NCBI GenBank assembly: GCA_016704535.1
Contig: JADIZZ010000002.1
Coordinates: forward strand, 1-64,000
Origin: Betaproteobacteria bacterium
GTDB taxonomy: Bacteria > Pseudomonadota > Gammaproteobacteria > Burkholderiales > Burkholderiaceae_C
DNA: 64,000 nt
Direction: 5' to 3'
Shown: positions 6,851 through 14,557 of the stretch, in pieces
Numbering within the stretch: the first letter of the stretch is position 1
Layout of the letters: every line of letters begins with the position of its first letter
Program-made: the position numbers and the translations under genes
Notes under the pieces: generated by a model
The model's input: only the letters and a program-made list of their open reading frames with translations
Databases searched by the model: none
Told to the model about the DNA's origin: nothing

Positions 6851-7972
6851 ATGCCAACGACGAGTCCCAAGACCATCACGGTCACCCAGCCGTACCTGCC
6901 ACCGCTGGCGGACTTCGTGTCCTATCTTGAGCAGATTTGGGACAGCAAGATCCTGACGAACGGCGGCCCGCTCCACCAGCGACTGGAGGCTGAACTGTGC
7001 CGCTACCTTGGCGTCGACCACATCTCGCTGTTCGCCAACGGGACGCTGGGTCTGGTCACGGCATTGCAGGCGCTGCGCATCACCGGAGAGGTCATCACCA
7101 CACCCTACTCATTCGTGGCAACCGCGCACGCACTGCTGTGGAACGGCATCAAGCCTGTGTTCGCCGACATCGATCGCCGGACGTTCAACCTCGACCCGGA
7201 GCGGATTGAGGCCGCGATCACGCCGCAGACCGCGGCCATCATGCCGGTTCATTGTTATGGGCGGCCATGTGACGTGGAGGCCATCCAGCGCATCGCAGAC
7301 AACTACAACCTGCGCGTGATCTACGACGCGGCCCACGCCTTCGGGGTGCGCCGGCAGGACGGCAGCATCTTGAAGCATGGCGATCTCTCGGTGCTGAGCT
7401 TCCATGCGACCAAGGTCTTCACCACCTTCGAAGGTGGCGCCATCGTCTCTCCCGACGCGAAGACCAAGCTTCGCATCGACCAGCTGAAGAACTTCGGCTA
7501 CGTCGACGAGACCGTCGTCGTCGCGCCCGGCATCAACGGCAAGATGAGCGAAGTTGGCGCGGCGATGGGTTTGCTGCAACTGACCCACATCGACCAGGCG
7601 CTGAGTCGCCGCCGGGAGATCGACTCGATCTATCGCGTTGCCCTGGACGGTGTCACCGGGATTCGGTGCGTCGAGCGCGCCGGTTCGACTACAACCGACA
7701 ACTGCGCCTATTTTCCGATCCTGGTCGAGCCGAGCTATCCGCTTGCCCGGGACCAGTTGCAGCAGAGGCTGAAGGAGCACAACATCCTGACGCGCCGCTA
7801 CTTCTATCCCTTGATCTCCGAGTTCCCGATGTATCGGGGCCTGCCGTCGGCCCATCGCAACAATCTGCCTACAGCGACGCAGATCGCGCAACAAGTCCTC
7901 TGCCTGCCGATCTACACGAACCTGCAGACCGAGGATGTTCAGCGCGTGGTCGAGGTCATCCGAAGTGCCTGA
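6851..7972 (+). CDS. DegT/DnrJ/EryC1/StrS-family sugar aminotransferase
   Basis: The ATG at 6851 follows GGAG by about 9 nt and gives 373 residues, normal for the family; an in-frame opening further upstream lies in the preceding gene. PLP-binding features are visible: D159 in VIYDAAHAFG, and the Schiff-base lysine K188 in SFHATKVFTTFEGG. The enzyme would convert a 4-keto (or 3-keto) nucleotide sugar to the amino sugar, using glutamate. No dehydratase for making the keto-sugar is encoded nearby, so the substrate must come from elsewhere in the genome. The GNAT acyltransferase downstream would be a natural partner. Confidence 0.92.
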   Translation: MPTTSPKTITVTQPYLPPLADFVSYLEQIWDSKILTNGGPLHQRLEAELCRYLGVDHISLFANGTLGLVTALQALRITGEVITTPYSFVATAHALLWNGIKPVFADIDRRTFNLDPERIEAAITPQTAAIMPVHCYGRPCDVEAIQRIADNYNLRVIYDAAHAFGVRRQDGSILKHGDLSVLSFHATKVFTTFEGGAIVSPDAKTKLRIDQLKNFGYVDETVVVAPGINGKMSEVGAAMGLLQLTHIDQALSRRREIDSIYRVALDGVTGIRCVERAGSTTTDNCAYFPILVEPSYPLARDQLQQRLKEHNILTRRYFYPLISEFPMYRGLPSAHRNNLPTATQIAQQVLCLPIYTNLQTEDVQRVVEVIRSA

Positions 7973-8026
7973 TTCGGATGGCCACTCCCCCAGGGTCCGA
8001 AAGGAAGCGTTCTCAAGGAGCTTGGC

Positions 8027-8725
8027 TTGAAGGTGGCCATCATGCAGCCCTACTTCCTGCCTTACGTCGGCTACTTTCAGCTGATCGCGGCGGTGGATAT
8101 CTTCGTGGTCTACGATCGCATCAAGTACACGAAGAAGGGGTGGATCAATCGCAATCGCCTCTTGCGCGACGGTGCGGACGCGACTTTCTCGCTGCCATTG
8201 AAGAGCGACTCGGACGCACTCGCCATCGTCGACCGCCGCCTGGCCGCCAACTTCGATCGCCGGGGCCTGCTGAGTCAGTTCAGGGGTGCCTACGCACGCG
8301 CACCCCAGTTCGATCAATGCTTCCCACTGCTGGAGAGGATCGTCCGGTTCGAGGACGACAACCTTTTCGCGTATCTCCACCACTCCATCGTCGAGATCTG
8401 TGCGCATCTGGGCTTGGGCACTGGAATCCGCGTGTCATCCACCATCGATGTCGAAGCCCCACTGAAGGGTCAGGACAAAGTGCTCTCGCTGTGTAGGGCC
8501 CTTCATGCCGACACGTACATCAATGCGAGCGGCGGCGCCGAGCTCTACTCGCGAGAAGCCTTTGCGGACCAGGGCGTCAAGCTGCGCTTCCTGCGTGCAC
8601 TGCCGTTCGAGTACCCGCAGCTCGGCAAGCCCTTCGTGCCCTGGCTCTCGATCGTGGATGCATTGATGTTCAATCCCCTGGACAGGGTTCGCGAGCGCGT
8701 CCTCAACCACTACGAACTGTTCTAG
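8027..8725 (+). CDS. WbqC-like family protein
   Basis: A 232-residue protein starting at a TTG supported by AAGGAG six bases upstream. The start KVAIMQPYFLPYVGYFQLI and the following DRIKYTKKGWINRNRL are hallmarks of the WbqC-like family (Pfam WbqC). Members occur in O-antigen and capsule clusters alongside sugar aminotransferases and are suspected of modifying amino sugars, but the reaction is not well defined. Its direct position after a DegT aminotransferase repeats that known association. The C-terminal half (PFEYPQLGKPFVPWLSIVD) is also typical, and the protein appears full-length. Confidence 0.88.
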   Translation: MKVAIMQPYFLPYVGYFQLIAAVDIFVVYDRIKYTKKGWINRNRLLRDGADATFSLPLKSDSDALAIVDRRLAANFDRRGLLSQFRGAYARAPQFDQCFPLLERIVRFEDDNLFAYLHHSIVEICAHLGLGTGIRVSSTIDVEAPLKGQDKVLSLCRALHADTYINASGGAELYSREAFADQGVKLRFLRALPFEYPQLGKPFVPWLSIVDALMFNPLDRVRERVLNHYELF

Positions 8726-8729
8726 ACCG

Positions 8730-9692
8730 ATGTTCACGTGGCAGAAGCTCGGTAAGGTGTTCAGCCCTCAGCAGGTCAGGGACCGTCCCTGGTTAAAGGA
8801 GTTTGCTCAAGCGCCGGCGACGCTCGTGCTCGATGACGTCGTGCGCGTCTACTTCTCGTGCCGCCCGCCCCCAGATTCAGAAGGTCGGTACATCAGCCGC
8901 TCGGCCTATGTGGACCTCGACCGGCACGATCTCTTCCAGGTGCGGAGTGTCGCCGAACGCCCCATCCTCGAATTGGGCAGGGTGGGTGAGTTCGACGAGT
9001 TCGGCACCTATCCCGTCTCCGTCATCCGGGCCGAGGGCTCGTTGCGCGCCTACTACGCGGGCTGGACTCGCTGCGAGTCCGTGCCGTTCAACACGGCCAT
9101 CGGCTGCGCCATCAGCGACGACGGCGGCGCCACCTTCCACAAGCTGGGTCGCGGACCGGTGCTGAGCTACTCGCCCGACGAGCCCTTCGTCTTGAGCGGC
9201 CCCAAGGTGCGCCGTTTCGGAGACCACTACCAACTCTTTTACATCGCGGGACGCAAGTGGAAGGTCGTCGACGGGCGACCGGAGCCGGTCTACAAGATCC
9301 GCATGGCGACCTCGCTCGACGGCGTGAGTTGGCAGAAGACGGGACGAGACCTGATCGAGAGCCGGGTCGAGGAAGACGAGGCACAGGCGAGCCCGGACGT
9401 CCTTTACTTCGGTGGCAAGTACCACATGTTCTTCTGCTACCGGTACAGCAGCGGCTATCGCGGCCGCGAGTTCGGTTATCGGATCGGCTACGCATCGAGC
9501 CCAGACCTGCTGCATTGGACGCGCAACGACTCGAAGGCCGGCATCGATGTGTCCCCAGAGGGTTGGGACTCGGAAATGATCAGCTACCCGCACGTGTTCG
9601 AGGTCGACGGCAGCATCTACATGGCCTACCTCGGCGACCAGGTCGGGCGCTACGGATTCGGCCTTGCGCGACTGCAGGGGATGCTGGAGTAG
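8730..9692 (+). CDS. Beta-propeller protein, glycoside-hydrolase-like (GH43/GH32 fold), copy 1
   Basis: The 320-residue product has repeated blade-like segments with W/Y-rich strands and motifs such as VYFSCRP, YYAGWTRC, SDDGGATF, YKIRMATSLDGVSW and GLARLQ. These are typical of five-bladed propellers related to glycoside hydrolases of the GH43/GH32/GH130 kind. No signal peptide is visible, so it is probably cytoplasmic, which is unusual for a hydrolase. It is paralogous to the next gene over its full length. In such clusters these proteins are often annotated only as hypothetical. A role in trimming, binding or modifying a glycan intermediate is inference. Confidence 0.7.
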   Translation: MFTWQKLGKVFSPQQVRDRPWLKEFAQAPATLVLDDVVRVYFSCRPPPDSEGRYISRSAYVDLDRHDLFQVRSVAERPILELGRVGEFDEFGTYPVSVIRAEGSLRAYYAGWTRCESVPFNTAIGCAISDDGGATFHKLGRGPVLSYSPDEPFVLSGPKVRRFGDHYQLFYIAGRKWKVVDGRPEPVYKIRMATSLDGVSWQKTGRDLIESRVEEDEAQASPDVLYFGGKYHMFFCYRYSSGYRGREFGYRIGYASSPDLLHWTRNDSKAGIDVSPEGWDSEMISYPHVFEVDGSIYMAYLGDQVGRYGFGLARLQGMLE

Positions 9693-9694
9693 AC

Positions 9695-10651
9695 ATGGAG
9701 TGGGAGCCACTAGGCAAGATCTTCGACCCCACCGAGCACGCGCTGCCGCATGGATGCCGGGAGTTCGCGCAGTCGCCGCAGGCGCTTGTCTGCGATGACA
9801 GCGTGCGGATCTACTTCTCCACGCGCAGCGTCGACGCCAGCGGCAAATTCCTGAGCCATGTGGCCTATGTGGACATACAGAAGGATCTGCGCCGCGTCCT
9901 GCGCGTGTCCGACCACACGGTAATGCCCCTTGGCGCACTGGGTTGCTTCGATGAGCACGGCATCTTCCCGATGAATGTCGTGCGCGTGGGCGACCTCGTC
10001 CATGGCTACACCTGCGGCTGGAGCCGTCGTGTCTCAGTGTCTGTGGAAACGGCCATCGGGCTTGCCATCAGCCAAGATGGCGGTGCAACGTTCCAGCGCA
10101 CTGGCGACGGGCCCGTGCTCGCGGCGTCGCTGCACGAACCTTGTCTAGTGGGGGATGGCTTCGTCAGGTTGATCGGCAACATGTTCCATATGTGGTACAT
10201 CTTCGGCACTGGCTGGAAACGCTACGCGCCGGATGCGCCGCCGGACCGCACATACAAGATTGGACACGCGGTCTCGTCCGATGGGCGCGCTTGGACCAAG
10301 GAAGAGGCACGACAGATCATCGTCGATCGCCTCGGGCCGGACGAGAGTCAGGCCCTGCCGACGGTCATCGAGATCGATGGCCGTCATCACATGTTCTTCT
10401 GCTATCGGCAGTCATTCGACTTCCGGTCGAATGCTGCGCGCGGCTATCGCATCGGCCACGCGTGGAGCGACGACCTGCACAACTGGAACCGCGACGACGA
10501 CGATCCGCGGCTGCGTATCTCGCCGGGGCAATGGGACAGCGACATGCAGTGCTACCCCCATGCGTTCGAGTGCGACGGGCAGGTCTATTTGCTCTACAAC
10601 GGCAACCAGTTCGGTCGCTTCGGTTTCGGCCTAGCGCGCCTGCACATGTGA
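9695..10651 (+). CDS. Beta-propeller protein, glycoside-hydrolase-like (GH43/GH32 fold), copy 2
   Basis: The ATG at 9695 (two bases after the previous stop) gives 318 residues aligned end to end with the preceding protein: WEPLGKIFDPTEHALP at the start, YTCGWSRRVSVSVETAIGLA in the middle and FGRFGFGLARLHM at the end. The pair arose by tandem duplication and has since diverged substantially, which suggests two related but distinct substrates. No secretion signal is seen. The next gene starts at a GTG overlapping the stop, so it is translated as part of the same operon. Confidence 0.7.
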   Translation: MEWEPLGKIFDPTEHALPHGCREFAQSPQALVCDDSVRIYFSTRSVDASGKFLSHVAYVDIQKDLRRVLRVSDHTVMPLGALGCFDEHGIFPMNVVRVGDLVHGYTCGWSRRVSVSVETAIGLAISQDGGATFQRTGDGPVLAASLHEPCLVGDGFVRLIGNMFHMWYIFGTGWKRYAPDAPPDRTYKIGHAVSSDGRAWTKEEARQIIVDRLGPDESQALPTVIEIDGRHHMFFCYRQSFDFRSNAARGYRIGHAWSDDLHNWNRDDDDPRLRISPGQWDSDMQCYPHAFECDGQVYLLYNGNQFGRFGFGLARLHM

Positions 10652-11094
10652 ACGCCGTCCAGTCCATCGACTGCAACCGAGCCAGCGTGGCCGAGATTCG
10701 GGCACATCTGGCCGCATGCGACGAAGGGTTCGTCCCTCGCCTGAGCACCCGCGTCGACCTCGACGCCTATGCGGCCAAGATTGCACGCCACGCCGAACGC
10801 ATCGAGGCTTGGGCCTCTGGACAACTGGTCGGTCTCATCGCCGTCTACTGCAACGACATCGCCAGTGGATGTGCGTACGTCACCAGCGTGAGCGTGCTGC
10901 CGGGCCTGCAGCGCCATGGCATCGCCTCGCGCATCCTGGCGCAATGTCTGGCGCATGTCCGGCAACGTGGGTTCCAGCGCGTGGAACTGCAGGTTGACGC
11001 CCGCAACCACTCTGCTGCGCGGCTCTATCGCCAGCACGGGTTCGCGCCGCTGCACGCCGACGGAACGTCCGAGACCCTCCAACTGATCCTCTGA
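10648..11094 (+). CDS. GNAT-family N-acetyltransferase
   Basis: From the GTG at 10648 (overlapping the previous stop) the product has 148 residues, a normal GNAT length. The acetyl-CoA-binding motif A is visible as SVLPGLQRHGIASRIL, followed by VELQVDARNHSAARLYRQHGF (given here in two parts: VELQVDARNH and SAARLYRQHGF), which is the conserved motif B. In this operon the likely acceptor is the amino group installed by the DegT aminotransferase, giving an N-acyl sugar. A general protein- or metabolite-acetyltransferase cannot be excluded. Confidence 0.88.
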   Translation: MNAVQSIDCNRASVAEIRAHLAACDEGFVPRLSTRVDLDAYAAKIARHAERIEAWASGQLVGLIAVYCNDIASGCAYVTSVSVLPGLQRHGIASRILAQCLAHVRQRGFQRVELQVDARNHSAARLYRQHGFAPLHADGTSETLQLIL

Positions 11095-11104
11095 AAGCAC
11101 TCCC

Positions 11105-11857
11105 ATGCCCGCTCCCCGCGACTACAACGACGAGATCCGCGACACCGTCGATCACCAATACGCCTACGGGTTCGACTTCGACGTGATGCATCCGTTCATG
11201 CTGCGCTCGTTCGAACCCTTCTTCAGATGTGGCAGTCTGCTGGAGCTTGGCAGCTTCAAGGGCGACTTCACGCGACGACTGATGGCGCACTTCAGCGACA
11301 TCACCTGCGTCGAAGCCTCGGCCGACGCGATCGAGGTGGCCCGGGCTCGAGTGGGTGACCGTGTGCGGCTCGTACGCGGCACGTTCGAAGAGGTTGCGCT
11401 TGACCGGCAGTTCGACAACATCGTGCTGACGCACGTGCTCGAGCATCTCGACGACCCGGTGAAGGTCCTGCGACGCATCAGTCAGGAGTGGCTGTCGGCC
11501 AGCGGTCGGCTGTTCCTCGTCTGCCCCAACGCCAACGCGGCTTCGCGCCAGATCGCAGTGAAGATGGGCCTGATCAGCCACAACGCCGCCGTCACACCGG
11601 GCGAAGCCCAGCACGGGCATCGGTGCACCTATTCGCTGGACACGCTGGAACGGGATGCAGTGGCCGGCGGCTTGCGCGTCGTCCATCGCTCCGGCGTGTT
11701 CTTCAAGGCGTTGGCCAATTTTCAGTGGGATCGACTGCTGAAGACCGACATCATCGCCAAGGAGTACCTCGAAGGCTGTTATCAGCTCGGGCACCACTAT
11801 CCCGATCTGTGCTCAAGCATCCTCCTTGTTTGCGAGCCTGGTGCCAGGCACGCCTGA
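11105..11857 (+). CDS. SAM-dependent class I methyltransferase
   Basis: A 250-residue Methyltransf_23-like protein. Motif I appears as LLELGSFKGDFTR, motif II as ITCVEAS, and the post-motif as FDNIVLTHVLEHLDDP. Its C-terminal LGHHYPDLCSSILLVCE segment is typical of glycan-cluster methyltransferases. It is the second methyltransferase of the operon, so the final glycan probably carries at least one methyl group. The flippase gene begins inside its stop codon (TGATG arrangement), indicating coupling. Confidence 0.88.
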   Translation: MPAPRDYNDEIRDTVDHQYAYGFDFDVMHPFMLRSFEPFFRCGSLLELGSFKGDFTRRLMAHFSDITCVEASADAIEVARARVGDRVRLVRGTFEEVALDRQFDNIVLTHVLEHLDDPVKVLRRISQEWLSASGRLFLVCPNANAASRQIAVKMGLISHNAAVTPGEAQHGHRCTYSLDTLERDAVAGGLRVVHRSGVFFKALANFQWDRLLKTDIIAKEYLEGCYQLGHHYPDLCSSILLVCEPGARHA

Positions 11858-13344
11858 TGTCCCTCAGAGTCAACCTCGTCGCCAACTACGTAGGGCAGCT
11901 GTATTCGGCATTGATCGGCATCCTGCTTGTGCCCTTGTATGTCGAGTACCTGGGCATCGAGGCGTACGGGCTGGTCGGCTTCTACACCGCGCTGCAAGGC
12001 TGGTTCATGCTGTTGGACGCGGGACTGACACCGGCCATCGGCCGCGAGGCAGCGCGATTCAACGGCGGCGCCATGGACGTACTGCGCCTGCGCCGGGTCC
12101 TGCGATCGCTCGAAGGGATCGTCATCGCAGTCGGGACGCTCGGCGCGACGGCGATTGCGCTGGGCGCCGGCCCCATCGCGAGTCGTTGGCTCCATCCTGA
12201 GCAACGGCGCCAGGAGGAGGTTGCTTTTGCCGTCGCGCTCATGGGCATCACCATCGCACTGCGTTGGATCGCCGGTCTCTATCGTGCGGCCATCGGCGGC
12301 CTCGAAGACATCGTGTGGTTGAGCGGCTTCAGCATCGTCATCGCGACCTTTCGCTTCGTCCTGGTGATTCCGGTCCTTCTCTACGTCGGTTCGACACCTG
12401 CGCACTTCTTCGGGTACCAACTGGTCGTGGCCGTACTCGAAGTGCTTGTGCTCATTGGCCAGACCTATCGCAGGCTGCCCGCTGTTCAGCAGCGCGTTTC
12501 ATGGAGTCTGCAGCCCGTGCGCGATGTCCTGCCGTTCGCCCTCAGTTCGGGCCTTGCGACCGTGGTCTGGGTGTTGGTGACGCAGACCGACAAGATTCTT
12601 CTGTCCGGTGTGATTCCACTCACCCATTACGCGTACTTCACCATGGCTGTCCTGGCGGCCAGCGGCATCACGGTGTTGACCTCCCCCATCAGCGGCGCCC
12701 TGGTGCCCCGCCTGACCCGACTCGGCGCTTCCGGCGACAACGCTGGGCTCATGCGGCTCTATCGGGACGCGACGCAGCTCGCGGCCCTGCTGGCGACACC
12801 GCTCGTGCTGGTGCTCGCATTCTTTCCGGAGCAGGTCATTCTCGCGTGGACCGGCAAGCCGGATATGGCGGTGAACGCCGCGCCAGTGCTGAGGCTCTAC
12901 GCGGTCGGCAACGGGGTGCTCGCCTTGGCTGCACTGCCCTACTACCTGCAGATTGCGAAAGGCGATCTGTCGCTCCACACGGTGGGCAACGTACTCTTCC
13001 TGTTGCTTTACGTGCCTTTGTTGTTCTTCGCTGCCAAGCACTTCGGAGCACTCGGGGCCGGGTATGCGTGGATCGCGGCGAACGTCCTGCCCTTCTTGAC
13101 TTGGCTCCCGCTCGTGCACCGCCGCTATCTCGAGCGCTCGCACGTCGACTGGATGCTGCGAGACATCGCATCCATCGTCTGGCTTCCCAGCCTGCTGGCC
13201 CTCGGTTTGCATTGGTCGGTCCGATGGCCTGCGGAAACACTGCCGATGGCCGCGAGCCTGTTGCTCGTGTACGCGGGATTGGCAATCGCCGCCGCGGCCA
13301 ATTCGTCAACGATCCGGAACTGGCTTCGAGCACGCTCCGAGTGA
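11857..13344 (+). CDS. Wzx-type oligosaccharide flippase
   Basis: From the ATG at 11857 the product has 495 residues with about 12-14 hydrophobic segments and the N-terminal pattern NLVANYVGQLYSALIGILL, VPLYVEYLGIEAYGLVGFY (two adjacent parts) of polysaccharide-biosynthesis exporters in the MOP superfamily. It would flip an undecaprenyl-linked oligosaccharide from the cytoplasmic to the periplasmic face. This delivers substrate for a periplasmic ligase such as the PglL-like protein at the left edge. It is the last gene of the plus-strand glycan operon. Confidence 0.93.
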   Translation: MSLRVNLVANYVGQLYSALIGILLVPLYVEYLGIEAYGLVGFYTALQGWFMLLDAGLTPAIGREAARFNGGAMDVLRLRRVLRSLEGIVIAVGTLGATAIALGAGPIASRWLHPEQRRQEEVAFAVALMGITIALRWIAGLYRAAIGGLEDIVWLSGFSIVIATFRFVLVIPVLLYVGSTPAHFFGYQLVVAVLEVLVLIGQTYRRLPAVQQRVSWSLQPVRDVLPFALSSGLATVVWVLVTQTDKILLSGVIPLTHYAYFTMAVLAASGITVLTSPISGALVPRLTRLGASGDNAGLMRLYRDATQLAALLATPLVLVLAFFPEQVILAWTGKPDMAVNAAPVLRLYAVGNGVLALAALPYYLQIAKGDLSLHTVGNVLFLLLYVPLLFFAAKHFGALGAGYAWIAANVLPFLTWLPLVHRRYLERSHVDWMLRDIASIVWLPSLLALGLHWSVRWPAETLPMAASLLLVYAGLAIAAAANSSTIRNWLRARSE

Positions 13345-13567
13345 GCGCACAGTCGTCCCCGCGCGCTCAACACAACGCCAAGGAGGCCAAAGAAGCAGAC
13401 CAAGACCTACACTTATCCACAGTTGACCCTCTCAAGGTCGGCTTCCACCCCTGGCTCAGTATTCGATCGGCTCGGTGGCTCAGATTTGGACCGGCGCCGA
13501 CATCAGGCCACTTACTGCCGCTGTCGCGGGTGCACGTCAGCAACTCTGCATAGGTCAGTGCGCTGAG
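13345..13567. other. Intergenic space between convergent glycan genes
   Basis: These 223 nt separate the flippase stop from the convergent glycosyltransferase stop. I see no coding frame and no strong terminator hairpin with a T-run. A TTATCCACA at 13414-13422 equals a DnaA box but stands alone. Confidence 0.5.
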
Positions 13568-14557
13568 CTAAAGCCTCCGGCTGGGTAAGGGCCAAATGTG
13601 AAGAACATGTATTGGCAGTAGCACCCTTAACGCCAGATCATCGCCGGATCGCTGACGCAGCCGCTGAGTACCGCAAATCAGACGCCAGCGAGGCGCCGCA
13701 TTACTTCCCTGGACGTCGAAGAGATCGAGTATTAGCAGCCTGCTCGCTGGATCAAGCTCATCACCGTAGTGGCGAAAGAAAGCCGCCACTTGCGCGAGCA
13801 GGATACCCACCCAATCGTTGCGCAACAGAAAGCGAACGATGCCCGCATAACGCGCGAACCAGCCAACACCGTGCCCGATTTGATTGCCACCGTGCTGGCG
13901 GTAAAGAAGGGTCGGTTCGTCGTCGAAGACCACCGTACCGAATGCGCTCACCACAAGGTACATCCACCAATCGTGGAAGTGGACACCTTCCGGCACGCCG
14001 GCGCGCTGCAACAGATCAACGGCGGACCGGTTCAGCGCCGCGGTGCATCCAGTGATGATGTTCTCAGTCAGCGCGTTGGCCAGCGAGGGGCCCCGAGGCC
14101 AGGGCGGTGTGGCGCGAAGGGGCCGCAACTCTGCGTCGGCCAGCATCTGGGCGCTGCCGTACAAAGCCGGGCGATCTGACAGGGGCTGCAGGTGCTGCCA
14201 TGCGCGCGCAATCTTGCCGGGCAACCAAACATCGTCTTGGTCGGAGAACATCACCATGTCGGCGAGGGGCGCCGCCGCCAGCAGTGTCAGGAAGCTGCAG
14301 CCAAAGCCCACGTTTGGGCCGCTGGTCACGTTGATTCGGTTGTCGCCCAAGGCACGTATCGCCGCCACGGTACCGTCACTAGAGCCATCGTCCCGGATAA
14401 GGATGCGGCCGTCTGCGGGCAACTGTTCAAGAATGGATCGCAGCTGTTCAGCCACGTAGCGCTCACCGTTGTAGGTCGACATCAACACCACAACTTGCAC
14501 TTGTGCGGGAATGCCGGACGGAAGCGCCCGAGGTCCACCGTCACTCAAGGTCGACAC
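13568..14557 (-). CDS. Family 2 glycosyltransferase, rhamnosyltransferase-like
   Basis: I chose the GTG at 14557, which overlaps the end of the upstream gene by 17 nt, giving 329 residues; upstream in-frame residues are a shadow of that gene. The GT-A domain is clear: VVLMSTYNGERYVAEQLRSI, IRDDGSSDGT, and the metal site MFSDQDDVWLPGK. After the catalytic domain comes FHDWWMYLVVSAFG, typical of RfbF/RfbN-type rhamnosyltransferases. It lies at the end of the minus-strand run from pilA and probably adds a sugar to the same lipid-linked glycan. Confidence 0.88.
   Translation of the reverse strand: MSTLSDGGPRALPSGIPAQVQVVVLMSTYNGERYVAEQLRSILEQLPADGRILIRDDGSSDGTVAAIRALGDNRINVTSGPNVGFGCSFLTLLAAAPLADMVMFSDQDDVWLPGKIARAWQHLQPLSDRPALYGSAQMLADAELRPLRATPPWPRGPSLANALTENIITGCTAALNRSAVDLLQRAGVPEGVHFHDWWMYLVVSAFGTVVFDDEPTLLYRQHGGNQIGHGVGWFARYAGIVRFLLRNDWVGILLAQVAAFFRHYGDELDPASRLLILDLFDVQGSNAAPRWRLICGTQRLRQRSGDDLALRVLLPIHVLHIWPLPSRRL

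Noticed and set aside
13414..13422. TTATCCACA, an exact DnaA-box sequence
   Set aside because: It is a single copy with no cluster of further boxes, no AT-rich unwinding element and no dnaA/dnaN nearby, so it is not evidence for an origin.
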